The notes below the pieces were generated by a model. It was not told the origin of the DNA, did no database searches, and saw only the letters and a program-made list of their open reading frames with translations. 64,000 nt of DNA from NCBI RefSeq assembly GCF_900111745.1, contig NZ_FOIJ01000001.1, positions 682,001-746,000 of the forward strand, written 5' to 3'. Of this stretch, positions 54,778 through 62,526 are shown piece by piece. This stretch comes from Stigmatella erecta. Lineage in GTDB: Bacteria; Myxococcota; Myxococcia; Myxococcales; Myxococcaceae. Position numbers and translations under genes: made by a program. Position 1 is the stretch's first letter, and each line of letters begins with the position of its first letter.

Positions 54778-55242
54778 ATGAACCTCGCCGAGCAAGTGGC
54801 ATCTCTGCGCCGAACGTTGCACCGGTTCATTACCCGCCGGCTGAGCAAGCGCACCCGGAGGCCCTTTCAACAATTATTGGCCCTCAAATACATCGCCAAA
54901 CAGGAGGCCCACACCCAAGCTTCCCTGGCCGAGCGATTAATGGTGGATGCGCCCGCGGCGAGCCGTCTGGTGGACCGTCTGGAGGAGGAAGGGCTCGTGA
55001 AGCGCTGCGCCGGAGAGAACCGGCGCTGTGTGCGCCTGGAGGTCACCGCCGCGTCCGAGGCAGAGCTCGAGGTGCTGCGCGACGCGTCCCACTGGGTGGA
55101 GAGCGAGGCGAGCCGTCACCTCTCCGTGACCGAGATGAGCGAGCTCAAGCGCCTGCTGGAAAAGGTGCAGATCGGGATGAACCAGACCCTGGAGACGCTC
55201 GGTCCCGACGACTCCGACGAGCCCCTGGAAAAAACGACGTGA
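54778..55242 (+). CDS. MarR-family transcriptional regulator
   Basis: A 154-residue winged-helix repressor. The helix-turn-helix is 'QASLAERLMVDAPAASRLVDRLEEEGLVKR' (about 42-72), the wing 'CAGENRRCVRLEVTAASEAELE' has the usual D/ExR pattern (ENRR), and flanking helices provide the dimer interface. It probably represses the divergent RND efflux operon and itself through the palindrome at 54739-54755, with release by a phenolic or drug ligand. The ATG has no strong ribosome site (ACGCCG), so expression may be low. It ends two bases before the convergent membrane acyltransferase gene. Confidence 0.92.
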   Translation: MNLAEQVASLRRTLHRFITRRLSKRTRRPFQQLLALKYIAKQEAHTQASLAERLMVDAPAASRLVDRLEEEGLVKRCAGENRRCVRLEVTAASEAELEVLRDASHWVESEASRHLSVTEMSELKRLLEKVQIGMNQTLETLGPDDSDEPLEKTT

Positions 55243-55244
55243 GC

Positions 55245-56165
55245 TCAGCCCCCGCCCCAGGTGTCGACGATCTGGAGGCAGGGCTCAACGAACAGTGGTG
55301 AGCTGGCGCCCAGCCACGTCACCGTCCAGAGATGGGCGAGCGGCGCCGGCCACCGTCCCACGGCCAGGACGCGCTCGAGCCAGACCAGCGGCAGCTGAAC
55401 CAGGAAGAACGCCCCCATCATCCCGGCCCAGAAGGGGCCCACCGCAGGCAGCATGAAGGCCGCGTGGCCCAGGGCGCTCACCCCGAACACCGCGGCCGTT
55501 CCTCCCCAGACGCCCCTCCGCCGGGCCACGGGGACGAAGACGTGCTGCTTCAGAAAGCGGTGAACGGTCTGGTTCCAGCGGTGGTTCCAGAACTCGGAGA
55601 TCGTCCGCGAGAGCAGCGGATCGTCGTGGAGCGGGCGTGGATCCATCCCCCGCAGGCCATATGCGATCAGCACGAGCGACATGGCGGCCTCCACGGCCGT
55701 GTACAGGAACACGAGGCCCGCCCCCCAGCGCACCGCCAGGCGAAGGCCGCCCGAGAGCAGCGGGCATCCATAGGCCAGAACTCCCCAGGCAAGCCCCACG
55801 AGGGGCGCCGCCACCGCCAGACGCTTCAGCGCGGCCCCATCGAGCCAGGGGGCCACGTTCCGGGCCTTGCGGACATCGAGGAGGGCCACGGCATGCCGCA
55901 TCCGGTCCCACGCCGGGAAGCTCCGGGAGGTCCGCGTCAGCTCCACGGCGCGGGCCAGGAACCAGACGCCCCCCAGCCCCAAGAGGGCCCGGAAGGTGGG
56001 CAGGTCCGCGGGAGCGAGGAAGGGAAGCCAGAGCACCGCGCCGGACACGAGCAGGGCCAGCCTCCGGCGCCAGGCCGCGCCGGCCGCGAGCCACCCCGCG
56101 CCCATCGAGGCCGCGTACAGCGCCCCCACGAGGAGGACTGGGAGCCCCACATCCCGCATGGTCAC
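55245..56165 (-). CDS. MBOAT-like membrane acyltransferase (wax-synthase domain type)
   Basis: A 306-residue protein with about eight hydrophobic segments. The segment 'HDDPLLSRTISEFWNHRWNQ' followed by 'VHRFLKQHVFVPVARRRG', then 'GVSALGHAAFMLPAVGPFW' with an intramembrane His, matches the wax-synthase-like MBOAT group that transfers acyl chains to an alcohol. No signal peptide other than the first helix is seen. It is convergent with marR and follows the diguanylate cyclase region on the same strand. The family is well supported; the acceptor (sterol, fatty alcohol or glycerolipid) is unknown. Confidence 0.82.
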   Translation of the reverse strand: MTMRDVGLPVLLVGALYAASMGAGWLAAGAAWRRRLALLVSGAVLWLPFLAPADLPTFRALLGLGGVWFLARAVELTRTSRSFPAWDRMRHAVALLDVRKARNVAPWLDGAALKRLAVAAPLVGLAWGVLAYGCPLLSGGLRLAVRWGAGLVFLYTAVEAAMSLVLIAYGLRGMDPRPLHDDPLLSRTISEFWNHRWNQTVHRFLKQHVFVPVARRRGVWGGTAAVFGVSALGHAAFMLPAVGPFWAGMMGAFFLVQLPLVWLERVLAVGRWPAPLAHLWTVTWLGASSPLFVEPCLQIVDTWGGG

Positions 56166-56195
56166 CCCTGCCCCGCGCCGCGTGGACGGACCAGA

Positions 56196-58358
56196 CTACC
56201 CCGCCTCCGCCACCTGGAGCTTCCGGCCGCCCTGCATCTGGGCCACCGTCACCGACTGGTTCCGGCCGTTGCGCTTGGCGTGGTACAGGCACTGGTCCGA
56301 CAGATCGATGAGGTGCTGCTTGTCGTAGCCGTGGTCCGGCCCCGTCGAGATGCCCAGGGACAGCGTCACCTTCAGCGGCCCCATCTCCGTCTGGAACACC
56401 TCGGCCTTCACCGCCTCGCGGATGCGCTCGGCGATGACCAGGGCGCCCTTGGCGTCCGTCTCCGGCATGATGATGGCGAACTCCTCGCCGCCGTAGCGGG
56501 CCACGATGTCCGTGTCGCGCGCCTTCTCGCGGAGGATCTTCGCCACGCCCCGGAGCACGGCATCGCCCGTGGGGTGGCCGTACGTGTCGTTGACGCTCTT
56601 GAAGTGGTCGATGTCCGTGAGGATGAGCGACAGCTTGCGCTGGTAGCGCCGCGCCTGCGCCAGGTGCTCGTCCGCCTTGCTCTGGAAGGTGCGGTGGTTG
56701 AGCAGCCCCGTGAGGCCGTCCGTGGTGGCCATGCGCTCCATCTGCTCGAAGAGCTGGGCGCGGAGCACCGCCTGCGCCGCCTGGATGGCCATCACTTCCA
56801 GCATGCGCAGCACGTCCGGATCCAGCACCTTCTTGCGCGAGCCCACCACCAGCGTGCCGAGGATCCGGTCGCCCGCGGTGAGCGGGAAGATCTTCAGCGC
56901 GCCCAGGCCTTTGATCTGCGTCTCCTCGTCGAAGACGATCTGCCGCTCCATCGCCTTGATGTCCCGGCCCGGCAGCGGCGCGCCGTAGCGCACCACGTTG
57001 GCGACCAGCCCGTTGTTGTCCGGGAAGTACTGGCCCTCCAGCGCCTTGCCCCCCGTGGTGACGCCCGTCATCCGGGCCACGCGGTGCATGCGCTTGCCCT
57101 CCACCTCGCTCACCAGCGTCACGGCGCAGAAGTCCAGGCTGGCGATCTGCCGGGCGCTCTCCAGCACCGCGATGAAGACCTGCTCCGGGTTGCCCGCGCG
57201 GTTGAGCTCCTCGATGGCGCGGAAGAACCGGTCCTTCTCGTCCCGGCTCTTGCGGATGTACGTCATCACCCGCTCCACCTCGATGGCGCGCAGCACCTCG
57301 CCCGCGAGCGTCGTCAGCAGCCGCTCGTCCTGATCGGAGAACGGATCGTTGGTGACGCGGTCCGCCACCAGCACGCCGCGCACCAGCCCGCCCGCCTCGA
57401 TGATGGGCACGGCCAGCACGGCCTGCACCGCGGGGGCGCTCTCGTAGTAGGTGATGCCCTTGAGCCCGTTCAGCGAGTTCATCCGCACCGGGGCCCGGCG
57501 CTTGAGCACCCCGCCGATGATGCCCTCGCCGGCGTTGAAGCGCTCGCGCTGCACGCGGTCCGAGGCGGAGCGGCAGTCGTGCAGCTTCAGCCCCCGGTCA
57601 TCCGAGTCGAGCAGGAAGGTGGCACAGGTGTGGGTGCGCAGGGCCGTCTCGGCGACTTCCAGCGCCGCGCCCACCGCGCCCTCGATTTCCTTCACCGAGG
57701 CCACCAGCCACTTCTCGTCCTGGTTCATCCCGCTGAAGCTCTCCTGGGTGCCCGAGCTGATGAGGCGGAAGGTGCGCGCGCGCTCCTCCACCTCCTTGAT
57801 GCGCTTCTGCACCGCGCCGCTCTCCGCGTGGCGGGCCGCGGCGATGCGGGCCGAGAGCACCACGTGGTACATGCCCGCGAAGAGCGACAGGAAGAGCGCG
57901 TGCGTGGCGAAGGCGGCCCCGTTGCTCGAGCCCGGGCCCCCCAGGGTGACCAGGGCGTCGAACGCCAGCGCCACGCCCAGCAGGGTCAGCCCCGCGTTGC
58001 GCTGCAGGAAGGCCACCAGGAACGCCATCAACAGGTAGATGAGGGGAAAGAGCGCCGCGCCCCCGATGGCCACGACGATGAAGGCCGTGGCGATGAGGCC
58101 GCCGCCCAGCTCCAGGTCGTCCCGCAGCTCGATGACCGAGCCCAGGGCATTGCGCCGGAGGCGGCGCCACGCCGACACGCCCAGCCCCAGGAGCAGGAAC
58201 AGGACGAGGCACGCGTCGGTCCAGCCCAGCGTGTCGAGCCCCCGGAAGCCGCCCCGGGCCAGGCGCAGGAAGACCAGAAACACGGCCAGCAGCGAAATCG
58301 ACCGGATCGCGTGGCGGACGAGCTTGGGCATCAGCGGAACTGCCGAGAGCGCGTTCAT
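56196..58358 (-). CDS. Membrane diguanylate cyclase with two GAF domains (DmxA-like)
   Basis: A 720-residue c-di-GMP synthase. About six hydrophobic segments occupy residues 18-175. A coiled linker leads to two GAF-type domains (about 210-375 and 390-540). The GGDEF domain follows: 'ATTDGLTGLLNHRTF', 'LILTDIDHFKSVNDTYGH', active-site GGEEF at 623-627 with the inhibitory RxxD (614-617) five residues before. It should be active. The order TM-GAF-GAF-GGDEF is that of Myxococcus DmxA, which acts at the division site, and its start overlaps the ftsB stop in ATGA, which supports the same role. The DmxA label is inferred from architecture and neighbours. Confidence 0.9.
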   Translation of the reverse strand: MNALSAVPLMPKLVRHAIRSISLLAVFLVFLRLARGGFRGLDTLGWTDACLVLFLLLGLGVSAWRRLRRNALGSVIELRDDLELGGGLIATAFIVVAIGGAALFPLIYLLMAFLVAFLQRNAGLTLLGVALAFDALVTLGGPGSSNGAAFATHALFLSLFAGMYHVVLSARIAAARHAESGAVQKRIKEVEERARTFRLISSGTQESFSGMNQDEKWLVASVKEIEGAVGAALEVAETALRTHTCATFLLDSDDRGLKLHDCRSASDRVQRERFNAGEGIIGGVLKRRAPVRMNSLNGLKGITYYESAPAVQAVLAVPIIEAGGLVRGVLVADRVTNDPFSDQDERLLTTLAGEVLRAIEVERVMTYIRKSRDEKDRFFRAIEELNRAGNPEQVFIAVLESARQIASLDFCAVTLVSEVEGKRMHRVARMTGVTTGGKALEGQYFPDNNGLVANVVRYGAPLPGRDIKAMERQIVFDEETQIKGLGALKIFPLTAGDRILGTLVVGSRKKVLDPDVLRMLEVMAIQAAQAVLRAQLFEQMERMATTDGLTGLLNHRTFQSKADEHLAQARRYQRKLSLILTDIDHFKSVNDTYGHPTGDAVLRGVAKILREKARDTDIVARYGGEEFAIIMPETDAKGALVIAERIREAVKAEVFQTEMGPLKVTLSLGISTGPDHGYDKQHLIDLSDQCLYHAKRNGRNQSVTVAQMQGGRKLQVAEAG

Positions 58359-58633
58359 GGCGCCTCCAGGTGGAAGACGATTTCGCCCGGCTTCACATAG
58401 CCGAGCTCCTCGCGGGCCGCACGCTCGAGGGCGGCGGGATCCTTGCGCAGGGCTTGAATCTCACGCCGCAGAGACTCGTTCTGTCCGGCCAGCACGCGGT
58501 TGCGCTCCTGCAGCGACTCGACATCCTGCCGCAGCGTGAGGTAGCGGCGGAACCCCCGGGCATCGGCCACGGACGCCAAGGACAGGGCCCCCGCCACCAC
58601 CGCCATCACCAGGAACTTTCTCTGCGCCGTCAT
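58355..58633 (-). CDS. ftsB: FtsB/DivIC-family septum formation initiator protein
   Basis: A 92-residue bitopic inner-membrane protein of the divisome. One membrane helix (about 6-24, 'KFLVMAVVAGALSLASV') is followed by a periplasmic coiled coil ('LRQDVESLQERNRVLAGQNESLRREIQALRKD') and the conserved FtsB/DivIC end 'ERAAREELGYVKPGEIVFHL'. FtsB joins FtsL and FtsQ to activate septal wall synthesis. The stop overlaps the diguanylate cyclase start by four bases (ATGA), coupling a division protein with c-di-GMP synthesis. The ATG at 58633 gives the standard length; a GTG nine codons earlier is possible. Confidence 0.92.
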   Translation of the reverse strand: MTAQRKFLVMAVVAGALSLASVADARGFRRYLTLRQDVESLQERNRVLAGQNESLRREIQALRKDPAALERAAREELGYVKPGEIVFHLEAP

Positions 58634-58703
58634 GAGCGGCCGGAAGGTACCAGTGGCCACCTACCGGGCAAGAAATCCGCTCCAGCCCTGTAGCGGCCGC
58701 GCC

Positions 58704-59219
58704 CTAGCGCTTCAGCAGCTTGCGAAGCGTCTTCTCCAGCTCCCCGTGCGCCGACATCCCTTGCCAGGCGGACACCGCCCGGCCGTCCCGGTCCAGGAGG
58801 ACCGTCATGGGCAGCGCGCCAATGTGGCCGAAGGCGGACCGGCCCGAGCGCAGGTACTCATCCGCCAGCAACATCGGGTAGTTGAGCGCGGCCTGGTCGG
58901 CGTAAGGCCCCAGCACCCGGCGCCCTTCCAGGTCCATCCCCACGGCGACCACCTGCAACCCTTCCGGCCCATGGTCGCGCTGAAGCGCCTGCAAGGTGGG
59001 CACTTCCGCCACACAGGGGAAACACCATGTCGCGAAGAAACTGACCAGGACCACTTTTCCGGACAGGGCCCGGGGCCGGTACGGCACGGGCCCCACCGAG
59101 GGCAGGACCAGGGCGTTCAGGAACCCGTTGCCCGGGGCCTCCACCGGCGAGGGCGTGCTCCGGCACGCGCCCAGGGCCAGCAGCAGCGCGCACGTCAGGG
59201 CCCGGGACGGACGGCTCAT
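58704..59219 (-). CDS. TlpA/thioredoxin-like lipoprotein (thiol-disulfide oxidoreductase)
   Basis: A 171-residue predicted lipoprotein. The lipobox 'LALGAC' gives lipidated C19. The thioredoxin fold follows with 'VVLVSFFATWCFPCVAEVPTLQ' (C66-x2-C69), 'GLQVVAVGMDLEG' and the cis-Pro region 'IGALPMTVLLDRDGR'. It probably reduces or oxidises periplasmic cysteine residues. Its ATG overlaps the fur stop (ATGA), so it is made together with the metal regulator. The redox partner is not encoded in the window. Confidence 0.9.
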   Translation of the reverse strand: MSRPSRALTCALLLALGACRSTPSPVEAPGNGFLNALVLPSVGPVPYRPRALSGKVVLVSFFATWCFPCVAEVPTLQALQRDHGPEGLQVVAVGMDLEGRRVLGPYADQAALNYPMLLADEYLRSGRSAFGHIGALPMTVLLDRDGRAVSAWQGMSAHGELEKTLRKLLKR

Positions 59220-59680
59220 GCCTCGGTCTTGGGCGCGGGCGGCTGGCGCTGACAGTCCTTGCACAGGCCGTACAGCTCCATCTTGTGCGACGTCACCGTG
59301 AAGCCGTGCTTGCGCGCCACGGCCTCCTGCATGGCCTCGATGCGGTCGTTCTCGAACTCCACGATGCGGCCACAGCGGGTGCAGATGAGGTGATCGTGGT
59401 GCTCGCGCCCCGCGGCGGCCTCGTAGCGGGTCTGCCCGTCCCCGAAGTTGCGCGCGTGGGCCAGCCCACAGTCGTTGAGCAGCTTCATCGTCCGGTACAC
59501 GGTGGCCACCGACACCTTGGCGTCCTGCTCGCGCACCTTGCTCCACAGCTCCTCCACCGACAGGTGCCCGCCAATGGCGAAGAACGTGTCGATGATGAGG
59601 CTGCGCTGGCGCGTGCTCTTCAGGCCATGCTGCTCCATGTAGCGGTTGAGGACTTCTTCCTTCTTCTCCTGCTCATTCAC
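59216..59680 (-). CDS. fur: Fur-family metal-dependent transcriptional regulator
   Basis: A 154-residue winged-helix repressor of the Fur family. The DNA-binding part contains 'GLKSTRQRSLIIDTFFA' and 'KVSVATVYRTMKLLNDCGLA'. The metal part has 'REHHDHLICTRCGRIVEFEN' (His94, His95, His97 and zinc cysteines C100, C103) and a second CxxC at C140, C143 for the structural zinc. This fits Fur better than Zur or PerR, but the metal is not certain from sequence. GTG at 59680 is chosen because GGGAGGTG lies eight bases upstream; ATG at 59716 is the alternative. It is read together with the thioredoxin-like lipoprotein. Confidence 0.9.
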   Translation of the reverse strand: MNEQEKKEEVLNRYMEQHGLKSTRQRSLIIDTFFAIGGHLSVEELWSKVREQDAKVSVATVYRTMKLLNDCGLAHARNFGDGQTRYEAAAGREHHDHLICTRCGRIVEFENDRIEAMQEAVARKHGFTVTSHKMELYGLCKDCQRQPPAPKTEA

Positions 59681-59853
59681 GGGCAGCGCACCTCCCACCA
59701 ACCGGACTTCTTCCATTTCCTGGCGACTCCTGAGGCCCATCGCTTCACCCGCTTTGACGGAAGTTGACCTGGAGGGCAAGCCTTCGTCCGCTGATTGCTG
59801 TCCAGCCGCTTGCGTTGCTGGCTGGCTGTTTACATTGAAGTGTGACGGGCTCA

Positions 59854-59881
59854 TTGACACCCATCCGGCGCGAAAGATAGA
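59854..59881 (+). promoter_or_regulatory. Possible promoter before the gene at 59927
   Basis: TTGACA (59854-59859) is followed after 16 bases by GATAGA (59876-59881). An imperfectly known palindrome CTCGTAAACGAG lies at 59892-59903, between it and the ATG at 59927, and could be an operator. The -35 is perfect, the -10 weak. Confidence 0.35.
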
Positions 59882-59926
59882 GGCAACCGCCCTCGTAAAC
59901 GAGCATTTTTCCGTGGCTTTCCCTTC

Positions 59927-61147
59927 ATGACCAGCATGTGGAACAGAAGACGGCAACCCGACGATGTCCCAACCCCGGTGGCGGTCGCCGTCTCCGATTT
60001 CTGTCGGCGCGCCAAATCCGCCGCAACCCCCACGGAGGTCCGGGAGGCGCTCGCCCTGCTGGCGGACGAGGATGATTTCCGCATCCGGGCGCTGACCGAC
60101 GCGGAGCCGGAGCGCTCGCCGCTGGGGCCTTTCGCCGTGGTGGACATCCTCCGGGGCACCTCCGCCGAGCTCGCCTCCCAGCGCCAAGGATGTGGCTACT
60201 ACGAGGTCGTCCGGGAACTGGCCCGCGTCCGGGAGGAGAAGGCGCCCCCTGCTCCGGCCCCCACGGGGCTCACTTTCGCCCCCCCGCCCGCTCCTCCTCC
60301 GGCCGTGCCTGAGGCCCTCTCCGAGGGAGGCGCCGCGAAGGCGGGCAAGGCCGCCCGCCCGTCCGCGGAATCCCTTCAGGAGCGCATCGCCCCCCGCAAG
60401 CGGGAGAGCGCGCCCGAGGCCATGCCCTTCGATGCCCAGGAGCCCGTCTCCTTCAAGCGGGCCCTGCCCAAGCCCCGGGGCCGCTTCACCCAGGTCGCCG
60501 CCCCCAAGAGCAGCTACCAGACGCTGCTCCACGCCGAGGGCAAGGACATCCTCGAGTCGGCGATGGAGCAGAACGAGCACCGCTTCGCCCTGATTCACGC
60601 CCTGTCCGAGCAGTACAACGGCGCCCGGGGCGAGCTGACCCAGACGGACGTGGAGACGGCGCTGCAGCGCCACGGGCTGATGGACCGGCTGACCGCCCGG
60701 GAGCGGCAGGGCCTCCTGTCGGCCTACACCGAGCAGCGCGGGGCCGCGGGCCGGGTGGCCTGGTCCCTGGGGCTCAGCCCCTCGGAGCTGCAGCGCCTCA
60801 TCGGCTCGCTCCAGCTCCAGGCGGAGGTGGACGGGGTGCGGGAGCGGTTCCAGCGCGAGGTGCTCGCCAGCCGGCACCTCACCCAGCGCCTGGACATGCT
60901 GGGCCGCGACAAGTACCTGGCGGACCTGGGCATCAAGAAGCGCTTCACGGACATGCTCCGCAAGGATCTGGAGGAGCTGGCGCGCAACGAAGTCCCGGAT
61001 GCCGGGGACATGGCCGGGCTGTGCCTGGCGATCGCGCGCAAGCACGGTGCGCCCCAGGAGCTGGTGCTCCGGGCCCTGGACCGCCTGGGCCTGTCCGAGG
61101 GGTTGCGCAAGCAGCTCCAGGCCCAATCGAATTACTCTTCGCCCTGA
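59927..61147 (+). CDS. Uncharacterised cytosolic protein with disordered middle and helical C-terminal domain
   Basis: A 406-residue protein. Residues 1-100 form a helical domain ('VAVSDFCRRAKSAATPTEVREALALL'). Residues 100-190 are Pro/Ala/Lys-rich and disordered. Residues 195-406 are helical; the segment 'AAGRVAWSLGLSPSELQRLIG' looks like a Fis-type helix-turn-helix, followed by 'LAIARKHGAPQELVLRALDRLGLSEGLRKQL'. There is no signal peptide or enzymatic motif. I do not recognise the family; DNA binding is only a guess from the Fis-like stretch. The ATG is preceded by TTTCCC, with no clear ribosome site. It is followed by the FmdB-type gene after 12 bases. Confidence 0.7.
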   Translation: MTSMWNRRRQPDDVPTPVAVAVSDFCRRAKSAATPTEVREALALLADEDDFRIRALTDAEPERSPLGPFAVVDILRGTSAELASQRQGCGYYEVVRELARVREEKAPPAPAPTGLTFAPPPAPPPAVPEALSEGGAAKAGKAARPSAESLQERIAPRKRESAPEAMPFDAQEPVSFKRALPKPRGRFTQVAAPKSSYQTLLHAEGKDILESAMEQNEHRFALIHALSEQYNGARGELTQTDVETALQRHGLMDRLTARERQGLLSAYTEQRGAAGRVAWSLGLSPSELQRLIGSLQLQAEVDGVRERFQREVLASRHLTQRLDMLGRDKYLADLGIKKRFTDMLRKDLEELARNEVPDAGDMAGLCLAIARKHGAPQELVLRALDRLGLSEGLRKQLQAQSNYSSP

Positions 61148-61159
61148 CGAGAAACCACC

Positions 61160-61492
61160 ATGCCCATTTACGAATACGCCTGTCAGAGCTGTGGGAAGAT
61201 CATCGACGTGCTTCAGAAGATCAGCGATCCGGCGCCCGCCGCGTGCACCGAGTGCGGCGCCGAGAACACGCTGAGCAAGGTCGTCAGCCGCTCGAGCTTC
61301 GTGCTCAAGGGTGGCGGCTGGTACTCGGATCTCTACAGCTCCACCAAGAAGGACGGCTCGGCCAGCTCCAGCTCGGGGGGAAGCGCCTCCACCAGCACCA
61401 GCACCAGCACCAGCAGCGCGCCGGCCTCGACGGGCACGGCGTCCAGCCCGGCCCCGGCGGCCTCCCCGCCGGCGCCGAGCACCAAGACCTAG
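61160..61492 (+). CDS. FmdB-family zinc-ribbon protein
   Basis: A 110-residue protein. The N-terminal 42 residues match the FmdB/regulatory zinc-ribbon family: 'MPIYEYACQSCGKIIDVLQKI' and 'CTECGAENTLSKVVSRSSF', with two CxxC pairs. 'FVLKGGGWYSDLY' ends the conserved part. The remaining 50 residues are a low-complexity Ser/Thr/Ala/Pro tail. The family is associated with regulation but its biochemical role is unknown. It follows the preceding gene by 12 bases and is probably co-transcribed. Confidence 0.85.
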   Translation: MPIYEYACQSCGKIIDVLQKISDPAPAACTECGAENTLSKVVSRSSFVLKGGGWYSDLYSSTKKDGSASSSSGGSASTSTSTSTSSAPASTGTASSPAPAASPPAPSTKT

Positions 61493-61540
61493 CGGACCGG
61501 AAACTGGCGAGGGGTGCTGGGGCGGCGCACACTGCCGCCC

Positions 61541-61735
61541 GTGCCCTTTCCACCTTCCAAGCGGCCCCCCCGCCGTTGTGTCCTGTGCGGTCATCCCGAG
61601 CTGACGGATGCGCGCGGCCTGGGACGTTTCCTCCTGGTCCCGGATCCCGATGGCCGGGGTCCGGTGTGCCCCACTCAGCGGGGGTGCCAGGCCCTCGTTC
61701 GAACCACCGAGGCGCTGACGCAGGCCACCCGCTGA
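61541..61735 (+). CDS. Possible small cysteine-pair protein
   Basis: A frame of 64 residues with 'RRCVLCGHPELTDARGLGRFLL' and 'GPVCPTQRGCQAL', a CxxC...CxxxxxC pattern suggesting a small zinc-binding protein. A GTG at 61541 starts it; no convincing ribosome site is present. It lies 48 bases after the FmdB-type gene, in the same direction. The cysteines, codon bias and position support a real gene, but short length makes this uncertain. Confidence 0.45.
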   Translation: MPFPPSKRPPRRCVLCGHPELTDARGLGRFLLVPDPDGRGPVCPTQRGCQALVRTTEALTQATR

Positions 61736-61777
61736 GCTAAGCAGGGCCCCTCACGCGCTCACGCCTGGGGAGGCCCC

Positions 61778-62509
61778 GTGAAGAGACTGTTCGCCGTTTT
61801 GTTCGTCCTGTTGGGAGGTTGCAGCTCCCACACCTTGCTCGCACCGGATGACCGGGCCACGCTGGAGCAGACGCTCACGCGCCCGGAGCCGCAGCGCTAC
61901 CTGCGCCTGTCCATGCACGTCACCCCGTTCTTCGGGGATGCCTCTCTGCGGCTGCTCACGCCCTACCCTCCCGAGGAGGTGCTGGTGCTGGACGACGCCC
62001 GGGGCCGGCCCGTGCTGCCAGGCCCCATCCAGGCCACGCTCCCGGCGGGGGCCCGCGCCCGCATCCTCCGGGTGGAGTTTCCCACCGCCTGGGTGGTGGC
62101 CGAGCGCGTCCTCTACACCCCGCGCACCTGGCCCTGGGCCTACGTGGAGGTGGAGGGCGCCCCCGAGGGGCCGCCGCTGGTCATCCTCCTGCCCCCGCAC
62201 CACAAGACGCGGCAGGACTTCCAGGCGGAGGTGGACCGCTTCCTGTCGCCGCAGTCCCTCCAGCCGCGCCTCGCGGAGTTCAGCGCGGAGGTGAAGGAGG
62301 CCATCCGCCAGAAGAAGACCGTGACGGGCATGCCCGCCGAGGCCCTGGAGATGTCCTGGGGCTACCCGGAGCGCATCCTCCGGGAGCTGCAGGGCACCTC
62401 CCGCATGGAGACCTGGACCTACCCCGGGGGCAAGCGCCGCGCCTACGTCACCGACGGGCGCCTGACCCGCGTGGAGGAGGCGCCCGCCGCGCCCCCTCCC
62501 AGCCCGTAG
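61778..62509 (+). CDS. Predicted lipoprotein with BamE/SmpA-like C-terminus
   Basis: A 243-residue lipoprotein. The signal peptide 'MKRLFAVLFVLLGGCSS' has lipidated C15. The middle (about 40-160) is beta-rich ('YLRLSMHVTPFFGDASLRLL'). The last 70 residues resemble a BamE/SmpA fold: 'VKEAIRQKKTVTGMPAEALEMSWGYPERI' and 'METWTYPGGKRRAYVTDGRL'. That fold commonly assembles with outer-membrane machines. It starts with GTG after GGGGAGG. It converges with the catalase gene, 17 bases from stop to stop. The precise role is unknown. Confidence 0.78.
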   Translation: MKRLFAVLFVLLGGCSSHTLLAPDDRATLEQTLTRPEPQRYLRLSMHVTPFFGDASLRLLTPYPPEEVLVLDDARGRPVLPGPIQATLPAGARARILRVEFPTAWVVAERVLYTPRTWPWAYVEVEGAPEGPPLVILLPPHHKTRQDFQAEVDRFLSPQSLQPRLAEFSAEVKEAIRQKKTVTGMPAEALEMSWGYPERILRELQGTSRMETWTYPGGKRRAYVTDGRLTRVEEAPAAPPPSP

Positions 62510-62526
62510 CCCGGAAGGGGCCCCCC

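Noticed and set aside
55332-58400. A 1022-codon plus-strand frame across the MBOAT and diguanylate cyclase genes
   Set aside because: It covers two convincing minus-strand genes and shows no protein motif.
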